The notes: generated from the letters alone by a model not told the origin. A stretch of DNA of 64,000 nt from Comamonas phosphati (GCF_014637085.1 NZ_BMEU01000020.1:1-64000); one strand, 5' to 3'. Numbered from the stretch's first letter, positions 18,183 to 27,376 are shown. A program made the numbers and translations.

Positions 18183-18416
18183 ACGCCTGAGCTGCATTGG
18201 GTCAACACGCTGCTGGGTAATCTCAAGACGAGCATGGTGGGGACATACCATGCATTCAAGCACAGCAAGTACGCCAGGCGTTACCTGGCCGAATTCAGCT
18301 ACCGGTTCAATCGGCGCTTCAATCTACAGGCCATGGTGCCGAGGCTGCTCAATGCATTGGCGCAGACGAAACCGCTGCCGTTGAAGGCTTTGCGTTCGCC
18401 TGAGTTATGTCGCTAA
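18183..18416 (+). pseudogene. C-terminal fragment of an IS1595/ISXO2-like transposase
   Basis: About 77 codons: HWVNTLLGNLKTSMVGTYHA, YLAEFSYRFNRRFNL and a C-terminal tail, the end of the ISXO2-like DDE domain (WVHT..GN.K....GTYH...YL.EF..RFNRR). The N-terminal two thirds are absent. The frame continues upstream but without transposase similarity. It abuts the ISL3 tail, so two insertion events were truncated at one junction. Confidence 0.75.
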
Positions 18417-18483
18417 TCAGGTCAACCTGCACTGAAAATCAATGAATACGGAAGCGAGCAGCTTCTTTTTTTGATGGATGGCT

Positions 18484-19716
18484 TCAGGTCGTCGATGCGT
18501 GGCGGCCGATTTCGGGCCAGTGGTGGTGCAGATAGATCCAGGCCACCAGGCCGATCAGCATCATGCTGATGGAGCCCATGGCCAGCAGCACGGCGGAATG
18601 CATGACCAGCGGTGCGATCACGCCGGCCACGAAGCCGTTGGCCACGGAGCCGACGACGGCCTGCAGCGACGAGGCCATGCCGCGGCGATCAGGGTGGATG
18701 TCCAGCACCAGCAGCGTGACCACGGGCACCATCAGCGCCCAGCCATAGGAGAACAGGCTGATGGGGAGCAGGGCCCAGCTCGCATGGGCGGGCCAGAGCA
18801 TATTGGCGGCCAGATTGACGATGGACGTCAGGCACATGATGAGGAAGCCGTGGCGGATCTGGCGCTTGGGTGCGATGCGGCCCGCCAGGCGGCCGCTGGT
18901 CCAGCTGCCGGCCATGATGCCGCCGATCGAGGCAATGAAGAACCAGAAGAACTGGCCGGGCTCCAGGTGCAGGATGTCGCCCAGGAAGGCCGGGGCCGAG
19001 AGCAGGTACAGGAACATGCCGTTGAAGGGCACGCCGCTGGCCAGGGCCAGCAGCAGAAAGCGCGGGTCGGTGCACAGCACCCCGTAGCCGCTCATCAGCG
19101 GCTGGAGGCGAAAGGGCTGGCGCTTTTCCTGGGGCAGGGACTCGGGCAGAAAGCGCAGGTTGATGACCCACAGCGCCACGCCGATGGCCGTGAGGAACCA
19201 GAACACCGCTTGCCAGCTCAGGTGGATGAACAGCCAGCCGCCGATGACCGGGGCCAGGGCCGGAGCCACGCCGAAGAAGATGGTGATCTGCGCCATCACG
19301 CTCTGGGCCTGCGACGGCGGAAAAATGTCGCGCACGATGGCGCGCGAAACCACGATGCCGGCGCCCGTGGACAGGCCCTGCACGGCGCGGAACAGCACCA
19401 GCTGCGTGATGTTCTGCGACAGCGCGCAGCCCGCCGAGGCCAGCGTGAACGCCACCAGCCCCCACAGGATCACCGGGCGGCGGCCGAAGCTGTCGGCCAG
19501 CGCGCCATGGAACAGGTTCATGAAGGCAAAGCCGAACAGATAGGCCGACAGCGTCTGCTGCATCTGCAGCGGCGTGGCGTCCAAGGCCTTGGCGATACCC
19601 GAAAAGGCGGGGATGTAGGTATCGACGGAGAACGGCCCCAGCATGCCGAGAATGGCCAGCAGGACGGCCAGGGTCCAGCGCGGGCCGCGCCAGAATGTGG
19701 AAAGCTCATTTTGCAT
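18484..19716 (-). CDS. Bcr/CflA family drug-resistance MFS exporter
   Basis: 410 residues with 12 predicted membrane segments. The Bcr/CflA hallmarks are LGPFSVDTYIPAF in helix 1, the loop GALADSFGRRPVILWG (MFS motif A) and RAVQGLSTGAGIVVSRAIVRD in helix 4. It exports drugs or metabolites by proton antiport; the substrate is unknown. There is no clear ribosome site, and a 269-bp inverted-repeat element begins 13 bp upstream of its ATG, so its native promoter may have been displaced. Confidence 0.88.
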   Translation of the reverse strand: MQNELSTFWRGPRWTLAVLLAILGMLGPFSVDTYIPAFSGIAKALDATPLQMQQTLSAYLFGFAFMNLFHGALADSFGRRPVILWGLVAFTLASAGCALSQNITQLVLFRAVQGLSTGAGIVVSRAIVRDIFPPSQAQSVMAQITIFFGVAPALAPVIGGWLFIHLSWQAVFWFLTAIGVALWVINLRFLPESLPQEKRQPFRLQPLMSGYGVLCTDPRFLLLALASGVPFNGMFLYLLSAPAFLGDILHLEPGQFFWFFIASIGGIMAGSWTSGRLAGRIAPKRQIRHGFLIMCLTSIVNLAANMLWPAHASWALLPISLFSYGWALMVPVVTLLVLDIHPDRRGMASSLQAVVGSVANGFVAGVIAPLVMHSAVLLAMGSISMMLIGLVAWIYLHHHWPEIGRHASTT

Positions 19717-19729
19717 GGTGCAGACAATA

Positions 19730-19998
19730 AGAACGTGTTGACGATCTCCTCGCGCCGCGACAGTGGCTTTGCGGGATGGGATGCCAGGCGCAACACCGCA
19801 GCAATAGCCGTGCTATTGCGAGGATTTGCAACGCCGCAGACCGCCCGCAAAGCCGCTGTCCCGAAGGGTTGGAGCGAAATCGGGCGATTTCTTCGCGCTG
19901 ACTCTTGCTTGCACCCCGGTGCAAGCGGCGAGCCACCCGCTTCGAACTCATCCCGATTGCGCTCCAACGCAGCTGCGTAGAGATCGTAAACACGTTCT
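19730..19998. mobile_element. 269-bp MITE-like element with terminal inverted repeats and two internal hairpins
   Basis: The ends GAACGTGTTGACGATCTC (19731-19748) and GAGATCGTAAACACGTTC (19980-19997) are inverted repeats matching at 17 of 18 positions, plus one more outer pair. Inside are two long hairpins: arms 19759-19775 and 19844-19860 (16/17), with GCAATAGC/GCTATTGC at the tip; and arms 19869-19884 and 19952-19967 (15/16), with GCTTGCACC/GGTGCAAGC at the tip. There is no transposase. It lies between the exporter start and the tRNA-Lys terminator. The mobile nature is inferred from the structure. Confidence 0.65.
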
Positions 19999-20110
19999 AA
20001 GTGCGCTGGGTGTCGGCGCGGCATGGCGAGGGCTTGCGCCCCACTGTCGTTCAGGCGGGTGGAGCCTGCTACTTTAGCGGCATGCGCAGGGATTCGCTGA
20101 AGTGAGACGC

Positions 20111-20145
20111 ACAAAAACAAAGGCACTTGGAAATCCAAGTGCCTT
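20111..20145 (-). terminator. Intrinsic terminator of the tRNA-Lys cluster
   Basis: On the reverse strand AAGGCACTTGG-ATTT-CCAAGTGCCTT, a perfect 11-bp stem, is followed by TGTTTTTGT. It lies 13 bp past the last tRNA-Lys. Confidence 0.9.
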
Positions 20146-20157
20146 GCAGAACGTGTT

Positions 20158-20233
20158 TGGTGGGCCCTGAGTGACTCGAACACTCGACCAACGGATTAAG
20201 AGTCCGCTGCTCTACCAACTGAGCTAAGAGCCC
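20158..20233 (-). tRNA. tRNA-Lys(CUU), copy 3 in transcription order
   Basis: 76 nt on the reverse strand: acceptor GGGCTCT/AGGGCCC, D-arm AGCTCAGTTGGTAGAGC, anticodon loop CTCTTAA (anticodon CTT), T-arm GTTCGAGTC and encoded CCA. Confidence 0.95.
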
Positions 20234-20283
20234 GTCCGGTATGACCGGAAGGAACGGCCTGCGCTGCAGACCGTGAGAATTTT

Positions 20284-20359
20284 TGGTGGGCCCTGAGTGA
20301 CTCGAACACTCGACCAACGGATTAAGAGTCCGCTGCTCTACCAACTGAGCTAAGAGCCC
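20284..20359 (-). tRNA. tRNA-Lys(CUU), copy 2
   Basis: Identical in sequence to the copy at 20158-20233, with anticodon CTT and encoded CCA. The spacer is about 50 bp and nearly identical to the next one. Confidence 0.95.
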
Positions 20360-20408
20360 GTCCGGTATGGCCGGAAGGAACGGCCTGCGCTGCAGACCGT
20401 GAGAATTT

Positions 20409-20484
20409 TGGTGGGCCCTGAGTGACTCGAACACTCGACCAACGGATTAAGAGTCCGCTGCTCTACCAACTGAGCTAAGAGCCC
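20409..20484 (-). tRNA. tRNA-Lys(CUU), copy 1
   Basis: First in transcription order and identical to the other two. The three repeat with a period of 125-126 bp including near-identical spacers. Confidence 0.95.
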
Positions 20485-20589
20485 CACGCGATGCCTGCTG
20501 CGCAAGCAAGACCAAGATTATGCAGCAAATATTGCTGGCATGCAGGCAAACCCTGTTTTTTTCTTGCGGCTTTTTTGCCTTCGGGCTGC

Positions 20590-20623
20590 TCCCCAAGGGA
20601 CAAAGGGGGCCCTTCCCTTGGGG
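20590..20623. terminator. Long GC-rich hairpin between tRNA-Lys and the reductase
   Basis: CTCCCCAAGGGA and TCCCTTGGGG arms lie around an AAAGGGGGCCC-containing loop, 38 bp past the stop of the leftward reductase gene. On that strand no long T-run follows immediately, so it is only a probable stop. Confidence 0.45.
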
Positions 20624-20660
20624 GGCTGCTACACGCGGTGGGTAAGCATGGGGGCTATGT

Positions 20661-21542
20661 TCATTTCATGCCATTGCGCCTGGCCAGCTCGACGAAGAGG
20701 CCGGCCTGGTCCAGGTCGGCCAGACCGTGATCCACACCATCGGCATACAGGCGCTCGAACAGCTCGGTGATGGGCGCCTGGAAACCCAGCTCCCTGGCCG
20801 TGGCCATGGCGTTGCGCATGTCCTTGAGCTGCACCGTCATGCGGCCGCGCGGCGCGAAGTCGCGCTGCACCATGCGTTCGCCGTGCACCTGCAGGATGCG
20901 GCTGTCGGCAAAGCCGCCCGCGATGGCTTCGCGCACCTTGGCCGGGTCGGCGCCGCCGCGTTCGGCCAGCAGCAGGGCTTCGGCCACGGCGCCGATGGTG
21001 ATGCCGACGATCATCTGGTTGGCGAGCTTGGCCAGCTGGCCCGCGCCGTGCGGGCCCACGCGCGTGGCGCGGCCCAGGGCGGCGAACACGGGCCGGGCGC
21101 GCGCGAAGTCGGCCTCTTCGCCGCCGGCCATGATGGCCAGCGTGCCGGCCTCGGCGCCCAGCGTGCCGCCGGAGACGGGGGCGTCGAGGTGCTGCACGCC
21201 CAATGCCCGGAGCTTATCGGCATGCTCGCGCGCCTCGCGCGGCTGGATGGAGGCCATGTCGATGAACAGCGAGCCCTTGGGCATGGCCTCGGCCACGCCC
21301 TGGCTGAACAGCACATCGCCCACGATGGCGCCGTTTTCGAGCAGGCTCACGGCAAAATCCACGCCGCGCACGGCATCTGCCGCGTTGTCGTGGATGGTGG
21401 CGCCGTTGACGGCCAGCGGCTCGGCCTTGGCGCGCGTGCGGTTCCAGGCGTGGACTTCATGGCCGGCCCGGGCCAGGCGGCGCGCCATGGGCAGGCCCAT
21501 CATGCCGGTGCCCAGAACTGCAATCTTCAAACCTGTGCGCAT
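20661..21542 (-). CDS. Second GlxR-like NAD(P)-dependent beta-hydroxyacid dehydrogenase
   Basis: 293 residues with the same fold as GlxR: Rossmann motif AVLGTGMMGLPM (near residue 8), substrate motif LDAPVSGGTLGAEAG, LANQMIVG and the C-terminal QLKDMRNAM region. It reduces or oxidises a short 3-hydroxyacid; tartronate semialdehyde or 3-hydroxyisobutyrate are possible substrates. The ATG at 21542 has GGAG upstream; an earlier in-frame start at 21596 does not. It is clearly diverged from the operon GlxR at 17071 and is monocistronic, so it is not a recent duplicate. Confidence 0.85.
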   Translation of the reverse strand: MRTGLKIAVLGTGMMGLPMARRLARAGHEVHAWNRTRAKAEPLAVNGATIHDNAADAVRGVDFAVSLLENGAIVGDVLFSQGVAEAMPKGSLFIDMASIQPREAREHADKLRALGVQHLDAPVSGGTLGAEAGTLAIMAGGEEADFARARPVFAALGRATRVGPHGAGQLAKLANQMIVGITIGAVAEALLLAERGGADPAKVREAIAGGFADSRILQVHGERMVQRDFAPRGRMTVQLKDMRNAMATARELGFQAPITELFERLYADGVDHGLADLDQAGLFVELARRNGMK

Positions 21543-21634
21543 CTCTTTTTCTCCTTGGAATCGTTCCTGAATGCTAAGGCCTGGCGGCGGCGGCAATCGC
21601 AGGCTGGCAGGCAGGTCACTTGTCTGGAAATGGC

Positions 21635-21656
21635 AAAGGCAGCCGAAGCTGCCTTT
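21635..21656 (-). terminator. Hairpin terminator of guaC
   Basis: AAAGGCAGC-CGAA-GCTGCCTTT, a perfect 9-bp stem 22 bp past the guaC stop; the reverse strand ends in TTT. Confidence 0.7.
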
Positions 21657-21678
21657 GTGTTGTTGGGAGAGCGCTGTC

Positions 21679-22656
21679 TTACATCAGCAGATGCTCGCCC
21701 TGGTTGTCGCCGCCCAGGACCACGTAGTTGACCTTGCGGATGTCCATGAGCTTCTTGCCGCCCGCATAGCTGATGGAGGACTGCACATCCTGCTGCATCT
21801 CGGTCAGCGTGTCGGCCAGCTTGCCCTTGACGGGCTCCAGGATGCGCTTGCCTTCGACGTGCTTGTACTCGCCCTTGTTGAAGTCCGAGGCCGAGCCGTA
21901 GTATTCCTTGAATAGCTCGCCATCGACTTCCACGGTCTTGCCGGGCGACTCCTCATGGCCGGCGAACAGCGAGCCGACCATGACCATCGTGGCGCCGAAG
22001 CGCACGCTCTTCGCGATGTCGCCGTGGCTGCGGATGCCGCCGTCGGCAATGATGGGCTTGGTGGCGACGCGCGCGCACCACTTGAGGGCCGACAGCTGCC
22101 AGCCGCCCGTGCCGAAGCCGGTCTTGAGCTTGGTGATGCAGACCTTGCCGGGGCCGATACCGACCTTGGTCGCGTCCGCGCCCCAGTTTTCGAGGTCGAT
22201 CACGGCTTCGGGCGTGCCCACGTTGCCGGCGATCACGAAGGCCGCGGGGATCTTGGCCTTCAGGTACTGGATCATGTTCTTCACGCTGTCGGCATGGCCG
22301 TGGGCGATGTCGATGGTGATGTATTCGGGGCAGATGCCCTCAAGCACGAAGCGGTCCACCGTGTCGTAGTCGGGCTGCTTCACGCCCAGCGAGATCGAGG
22401 CGAACAGGCCTTTGGCCTGCATGTCCTTGGTGAAGGCCACGTTGTCGATGTCGAAACGGTGCATCACGTAGAAGAAACCGGTTTGTGCCAGGAAGGTGCA
22501 GATCTTCTCGTCCACCACCGTCTTCATGTTGGCGGGCACGACCGGCAGCTTGAAGCTGCGGTTGCCCAGCTCCACGCTGGTGTCACATTCCGAGCGGCTT
22601 TCCACGCGGCACTTGCGCGGCAGCAGAAGAATGTTGTCGTAGTCGAAGATTTCCAT
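21679..22656 (-). CDS. guaC: GMP reductase
   Basis: 325 residues, an IMPDH/GMPR-family TIM barrel. The catalytic loop [17 protein letters not shown] places the nucleophilic Cys at residue 173; [18 protein letters not shown] is the phosphate-binding part. There is no CBS pair, and the [12 protein letters not shown] start is that of the GMP reductase branch rather than IMP dehydrogenase. It deaminates GMP to IMP with NADPH, a purine salvage step. Monocistronic, ending in a perfect hairpin. Confidence 0.95.
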   Translation of the reverse strand: MEIFDYDNILLLPRKCRVESRSECDTSVELGNRSFKLPVVPANMKTVVDEKICTFLAQTGFFYVMHRFDIDNVAFTKDMQAKGLFASISLGVKQPDYDTVDRFVLEGICPEYITIDIAHGHADSVKNMIQYLKAKIPAAFVIAGNVGTPEAVIDLENWGADATKVGIGPGKVCITKLKTGFGTGGWQLSALKWCARVATKPIIADGGIRSHGDIAKSVRFGATMVMVGSLFAGHEESPGKTVEVDGELFKEYYGSASDFNKGEYKHVEGKRILEPVKGKLADTLTEMQQDVQSSISYAGGKKLMDIRKVNYVVLGGDNQGEHLLM

Positions 22657-23060
22657 TTGATTCCAAGCTCCATAAGAGGTTGCGGCGAACTATTTCGCGG
22701 CAATTTCGTGGCAATAAGGCGCTTGGCTTGGAGGCCGGTCTTCGGGCCCGGAAGGAAATTCCGGGCGAAAAAAACCGGACCGCAAGAAACTTGGGCCCGG
22801 TGATTGATTCTATACGCCCTCGGCAGCCAGCATGTAGTGCTCGGCGCTTATGGGGTTATATGGAAAATCGTATGAATGGAGTGGGTGGATCCTGTTGCTG
22901 CGAAAGCAATAGCGGCTAATGATTGATGCATGTTGATCTTGAATTTGAGAGTCTCTCAAATGTTTATTTGGCAGGCGCTGCCTGCTATCGATTTTGATTC
23001 CATGCGTGCATTGCCATGCCGGGCCCGAAGTGCATGTGCGCATTTCTACAATGCTGTCCT
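22657..23060. other. Non-coding region between guaC and the helicase gene
   Basis: 404 bp between divergent genes. It should hold both promoters; a GCCCGGAA/TTCCGGGC dyad lies near 22745-22765. No gene or recognisable riboswitch is seen. Confidence 0.5.
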
Positions 23061-25529
23061 ATGTTCCCCATCGATCTGCTTGATGCCGTGCCCGAGGGCT
23101 CGCCACACCCTTCTTCCTCGCACCTGCTCGCCAACCTCAATCCGGAGCAGCTGGCGGCGGTGACCCTGCCGGCCGGCCATGCGCTGATCCTGGCCGGCGC
23201 CGGCTCGGGCAAGACCCGGGTGCTGACCACGCGCATCGCCTGGCTGCTGCAGACGGGGCAGGCCACGCCGGGCTCCATCCTGGCCGTGACCTTCACCAAC
23301 AAGGCGGCCAAGGAAATGCTGGCCCGCCTGTCGGCCATGTTGCCCTACAACGTGCGCGGCATGTGGATCGGCACCTTCCACGGCCTGTGCAACCGCCTGC
23401 TGCGCGCCCATTACCAGGCCGCCAGGCTGCCGCAGTCCTTCCAGATCCTGGACACGCAGGACCAGCTTTCGGCCATCAAGCGCCTGTGCAAGCAGTTCAA
23501 TGTGGACGACGAGCGCTTTCCGCCCAAGCAGCTGATGTACTTCATCGCCGGCTGCAAGGAAGAGGGCATGCGCCCCGGCGACGTGGTGGCCGGCGACCCG
23601 GACACGCGCAAGAAGGTGGAAATCTACCAGCTCTACGAGGAGCAGTGCCAGCGCGAGGGCGTGGTGGACTTCGGCGAGCTGATGCTGCGCTCCTTCGAGC
23701 TGCTGCGCGATGACCAGCACTTGCGCCACCATTACCAGCGGCGCTTCCAGCACATCCTGGTGGACGAGTTCCAGGACACGAACAAGCTGCAGTACCAGTG
23801 GCTCAAGCAGCTGGCGGGCAACGAGGTCGGCGGCCGCTATGCGTCGAACTCGAGCGTGATCGCCGTGGGCGACGACGACCAGAGCATCTACGCCTTCCGC
23901 GGAGCGCGCGTGGGCAACATGGCCGATTTCATCCGCGAGTTCGACGTGCGCCACCAGATCAAGCTGGAGCAGAACTACCGCAGCTACAGCAACATCCTGG
24001 ACTGCGCCAACGCGCTGATCAGCCACAACAGCAACCGCCTGGGCAAGAACCTGCGCACCGCCCAGGGGCCGGGCGAGCCCGTGCGCATCTACGAAGCGTC
24101 ATCGGACCTGGCCGAGGCCTCGTGGATGGTGGACGAGATCAGGCAGCTCGTGAAGAACGACGGCTACACGCGCCAGGAAATCGCCGTGCTCTACCGCAGC
24201 AATGCGCAAAGCCGGGCCATCGAATCGGCGCTGTTCAACGCCGCCATCCCCTACCGCGTGTATGGCGGACTGCGCTTTTTCGAGCGCGCCGAAATCAAGC
24301 ACGCGCTGGCCTATCTGCGCCTCCTGGAGAATCCGCACGACGACACCAGCTTTCTGCGCGTGGTGAACTTTCCGCCGCGCGGCATTGGCGCGCGCACCAT
24401 CGAGGTGTTGCAGGACACGGCGCGCAGCAGCGGCACTTCGCTGAGCGATGCCGTCACGGCCGTGGGCGGTGCGGCCGGCACCAAATTGCAGGGCTTTGTG
24501 GCCAGGATCGACGTGCTGCGCGAGCAGACGCAAGGCAAGACGCTGCGCGAAATCATCGAGACCATGGAAGAGGAAAGCGGCCTGATCGAGCATTACCGCA
24601 ACGAGAAGGAAGGCGCGGACCGCATCGAAAACCTGCAGGAACTGGTGACGGCGGCCGAGAGCTTCGTCACTCTGGAAGGCTTTGGCCGTGACGCGATCGC
24701 GCTGCCGCTGGACGAGCAGGAGCGGGCCGGGGCGCTGACGCAATCCGCGGTCAGCCAGGGACTGGACTCGAATGCGCCGCTGCTCGATGCGCCGCTCAAG
24801 CCCCCGGCTGGCACGGCCGCCGCCATGGTCAACGCCGATACGGGAGAGACACTGTCGCCGCTGGCGGCCTTTCTGACCCATGCGGCGCTGGAGGCCGGCG
24901 ACAACCAGGCCCAGGCCGGGCAGGATGCCGTGCAGCTGATGACCGTGCATGCCTCCAAGGGACTGGAATTCGATGCCGTGTTCATCGGCGGCGTGGAAGA
25001 GGGCCTGTTCCCGCACGAGAACGCCATGATGGACCGCGGCGGCCTCGAGGAAGAGCGGCGCCTAGCCTACGTGGCGATCACGCGCGCGAGGAAGCGCCTG
25101 TACCTGAGCCATTCGCAGACGCGCATGCTGCACGGCCAGACGCGCTACAACGTCAAGAGCCGCTTCTTCGACGAGCTGCCCGAGGAGGCGCTCAAGTGGA
25201 TCACCCCCAGGCACGGCGGCTTTGGCAGTTTTGCTCCCAATTCAGGTGCTTATGGTGCTTATGGGGCCAGGGCTGCAGGCCAGTTTGGCTCGAATTCCGG
25301 CTGGGCCGGCAAGTCGGAGGTCTTCGCCAGCCCGCCCGTGCCGGCGCGCAAGGCCGAACCTTCGCACGGGCTGAAGGCCGGCATGAACGTGTTCCACAAC
25401 AAGTTCGGCGAAGGCAAGGTGCTGGCCCTGGAAGGCACGGGCGACGATGCGCGTGCCCAGGTCAGCTTCGGCCGCCACGGCACGAAGTGGCTGGCGCTGT
25501 CCATCGCCAAGCTCACGGTGGTGGATTGA
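23061..25529 (+). CDS. uvrD: UvrD/PcrA-type ATP-dependent DNA helicase
   Basis: 822 residues, superfamily 1A. Motifs in order: GAGSGKT (I), VTFTNKAAKEM (Ia), DEFQDTN (II), GDDDQSIYAFRGA (III), QNYRS (IV), VHASKGLEFDAVF (V) and AITRARKRLYL (VI). The C-terminus (VFHNKFGEGKVLALEG...WLALSIAKL) is the Tudor-like RNA-polymerase-binding module of UvrD/PcrA, which Rep lacks. It unwinds DNA in nucleotide-excision and mismatch repair. The start at 23061 (MFPIDLL) gives the family N-terminus. Confidence 0.93.
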   Translation: MFPIDLLDAVPEGSPHPSSSHLLANLNPEQLAAVTLPAGHALILAGAGSGKTRVLTTRIAWLLQTGQATPGSILAVTFTNKAAKEMLARLSAMLPYNVRGMWIGTFHGLCNRLLRAHYQAARLPQSFQILDTQDQLSAIKRLCKQFNVDDERFPPKQLMYFIAGCKEEGMRPGDVVAGDPDTRKKVEIYQLYEEQCQREGVVDFGELMLRSFELLRDDQHLRHHYQRRFQHILVDEFQDTNKLQYQWLKQLAGNEVGGRYASNSSVIAVGDDDQSIYAFRGARVGNMADFIREFDVRHQIKLEQNYRSYSNILDCANALISHNSNRLGKNLRTAQGPGEPVRIYEASSDLAEASWMVDEIRQLVKNDGYTRQEIAVLYRSNAQSRAIESALFNAAIPYRVYGGLRFFERAEIKHALAYLRLLENPHDDTSFLRVVNFPPRGIGARTIEVLQDTARSSGTSLSDAVTAVGGAAGTKLQGFVARIDVLREQTQGKTLREIIETMEEESGLIEHYRNEKEGADRIENLQELVTAAESFVTLEGFGRDAIALPLDEQERAGALTQSAVSQGLDSNAPLLDAPLKPPAGTAAAMVNADTGETLSPLAAFLTHAALEAGDNQAQAGQDAVQLMTVHASKGLEFDAVFIGGVEEGLFPHENAMMDRGGLEEERRLAYVAITRARKRLYLSHSQTRMLHGQTRYNVKSRFFDELPEEALKWITPRHGGFGSFAPNSGAYGAYGARAAGQFGSNSGWAGKSEVFASPPVPARKAEPSHGLKAGMNVFHNKFGEGKVLALEGTGDDARAQVSFGRHGTKWLALSIAKLTVVD

Positions 25530-25532
25530 GCG

Positions 25533-25572
25533 GCTGTTGCATGTTGCATGCTGCTGCGCCATCTGCAACAGC
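25533..25572 (+). promoter_or_regulatory. Inverted repeat, candidate upstream activator site for the aldehyde dehydrogenase
   Basis: GCTGTTGCA (25533-25541) and its exact inverse TGCAACAGC (25564-25572) lie 74-113 bp upstream of a -24/-12 promoter, the range in which sigma-54 activators such as the AcoR-type protein encoded downstream usually bind. Binding is inferred. Confidence 0.45.
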
Positions 25573-25574
25573 AA

Positions 25575-25591
25575 TGCTCCAGATTGGCACA
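25575..25591 (+). promoter_or_regulatory. 17-bp motif shared with the beta-propeller gene upstream region
   Basis: TGCTCCAGATTGGCACA matches TGCTCCAGATTGACACA at 31239-31255 at 16 of 17 positions. Both are 63-141 bp upstream of genes of the alcohol-oxidation island. Possibly a common regulator site. Confidence 0.4.
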
Positions 25592-25645
25592 GCAGCAGGC
25601 TGCTTTGGCGCGCGCTTGCTGCAGGTGCACCGACCTGCGCTGACC

Positions 25646-25661
25646 TGGCACGAAGTTTGTA
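25646..25661 (+). promoter_or_regulatory. Sigma-54 (-24/-12) promoter of the aldehyde dehydrogenase
   Basis: TGGCACG-AAGT-TTGTA: perfect -24 box, correct 10-bp spacing, one deviation (GT for GC) at -12. It predicts a transcript start near 25671, 45 nt before the ATG. Confidence 0.65.
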
Positions 25662-25715
25662 TATCCATGGGTAGCCGGCTCATTCGCATGCCGGTACAGC
25701 CATCAGGAGACAACC

Positions 25716-27242
25716 ATGGACATGTTCGAACTCAAGCGCTTCAACATCGATATCGCCTACCCCTACAAGCAGCAGTATGACAACTTCATCGGCGGTAAAT
25801 GGGTTGCGCCGCAGGCGGGTCGCTACTTCGACAATGTCTCGCCAATCACGGGCAAGCCGTTTTGCAAGGTGGCGCAGTCCGATGCCAATGACGTGAACCT
25901 GGCCCTGGACGCGGCCCATGCGGCCCAGGACAAATGGGGCGCAACCCCGGTGGCCGAGCGCGCCAACATTCTGCTCAGGATCGCCGACCGCATGGAGCAG
26001 AACCTGGAGCTGCTGGCGATCGCCGAGACCATCGACAACGGCAAGCCGCTGCGCGAGACCATGGCCGCCGACATTCCGCTGGCCATTGACCATTTCCGCT
26101 ATTTCGCGGGCTGCATCCGTGCCCAGGAAGGCGGCATCTCCGAGATCGATGCCAATACCGTGGCCTACCACTTCCATGAGCCCATCGGCGTGGTGGGGCA
26201 GATCATTCCCTGGAACTTCCCCATCCTCATGGCCTGCTGGAAGCTGCCGCCCGCGCTGGCCGCTGGCTGCTGCGTGGTGATGAAGCCTGCCGAGCAGACA
26301 CCGGCCTCCATCATGGTGCTGATGGAGTTGATCGCCGACCTGCTGCCCCCCGGGGTGGTCAACGTGGTCAACGGCTTCGGCAAGGAGGCAGGCGAGGCTC
26401 TGGCCACCAGCAAGCGCATCACCAAGATCGCCTTTACCGGCTCCACGGCAGTAGGTCAGCGCATTCTGCACGCAGCCGCGGACAGCCTGATCCCCTCGAC
26501 GGTGGAGCTGGGCGGCAAGAGCCCCAACATCTTCTTTGCCGACGTGATGGATGCCGATGACGAATTCCTCGACAAGGTCATGGAAGGTTTTTCCATGTTC
26601 GCGCTCAACCAGGGTGAGGTCTGCACCTGTCCCTCGCGCATCCTGATTCAGGAGTCGGTCTATGACCGCTTCATCGAGCGCGCCGTCAAGCGCGTGCAGT
26701 CCATGAAGCAGGGCCATCCGCTGGACAAGAGCACCATGGTGGGCGCGCAGGTGTCGCAGGCACAGCTCGAGCGCATCCTGGGCTATATCGACGTGGGCCG
26801 CCAGGAAGGCGCCGAATGCCTGACCGGCGGCGAGCGCCATCGCCCCGGCAGCGAAATTGACGACGGCTTCTTCATCAAGCCCACGCTGCTGTTTGGCCAG
26901 AACAATATGCGCGTGTTCCAGGAGGAAATCTTCGGCCCCGTGGCTTCGGTGACCACCTTCAAGACCATGGAAGACGCGATTCGCATCGCCAACGACAGCG
27001 AGTACGGTCTGGGTGCCGGCGTGTGGAGCCGCAACGGCACCACGGCCTACCAGATGGGCCGCGCCGTCAAGGCCGGACGCGTATGGACCAATTGCTACCA
27101 CCTGTACCCCGCGCATGCAGCCTTTGGCGGCTACAAGAAATCGGGTATTGGCCGCGAGAACCACAAATCGGCGCTGTCCAACTACCAGCAGACCAAGAAC
27201 TTGCTGGTCAGCTACAGCCCCAAGGCGCTGGGGTTCTTCTAA
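25716..27242 (+). CDS. NAD-dependent acetaldehyde/aldehyde dehydrogenase (ExaC/AldA type)
   Basis: 508 residues, ALDH superfamily. Motifs: [22 protein letters not shown] (NAD binding), catalytic Glu in VELGGKSPN, catalytic Cys in LNQGEVCTC, and [10 protein letters not shown]. The start ([24 protein letters not shown]) and [13 protein letters not shown] end are typical of the ExaC/AcoD group that oxidises acetaldehyde to acetate. It has its own sigma-54 promoter and an inverted-repeat activator site and lies near an AcoR-type gene. It is the cytosolic step after periplasmic alcohol oxidation. Confidence 0.93.
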   Translation: MDMFELKRFNIDIAYPYKQQYDNFIGGKWVAPQAGRYFDNVSPITGKPFCKVAQSDANDVNLALDAAHAAQDKWGATPVAERANILLRIADRMEQNLELLAIAETIDNGKPLRETMAADIPLAIDHFRYFAGCIRAQEGGISEIDANTVAYHFHEPIGVVGQIIPWNFPILMACWKLPPALAAGCCVVMKPAEQTPASIMVLMELIADLLPPGVVNVVNGFGKEAGEALATSKRITKIAFTGSTAVGQRILHAAADSLIPSTVELGGKSPNIFFADVMDADDEFLDKVMEGFSMFALNQGEVCTCPSRILIQESVYDRFIERAVKRVQSMKQGHPLDKSTMVGAQVSQAQLERILGYIDVGRQEGAECLTGGERHRPGSEIDDGFFIKPTLLFGQNNMRVFQEEIFGPVASVTTFKTMEDAIRIANDSEYGLGAGVWSRNGTTAYQMGRAVKAGRVWTNCYHLYPAHAAFGGYKKSGIGRENHKSALSNYQQTKNLLVSYSPKALGFF

Positions 27243-27246
27243 AACA

Positions 27247-27353
27247 CACCCTGAGGCGCTACGCGTCTTCCCCTGCTCGCACCTTGCTTACGCAAAGTGG
27301 GCAGGGGGACGACAGCGCAGCGTAAGGGGCAGCCCTTGCTTGCTGTCTTGCCC
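27247..27353 (+). repeat. GC-rich intergenic repeat, copy 3 (diverged)
   Basis: CACCCTGAGGCGCT, CGTCTTCCCCTGC, GTGGGCAGGGGGACGA and GGGGCAGCCCTTGCTTGC follow the order of copies 1 and 2 with many differences. It sits directly after the aldehyde dehydrogenase stop. Confidence 0.55.
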
Positions 27354-27376
27354 ATGCTGATGTGCCTGCGTAATGG

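Noticed and set aside
19518-20183. A 221-codon reverse frame spanning the inverted-repeat element
   Set aside because: It translates palindromic non-coding DNA and part of the exporter in the wrong frame.
20158-20484. Regularly spaced 76-bp repeats suggesting a CRISPR array
   Set aside because: The repeats fold as tRNA-Lys with CCA ends, and the spacers are nearly identical.
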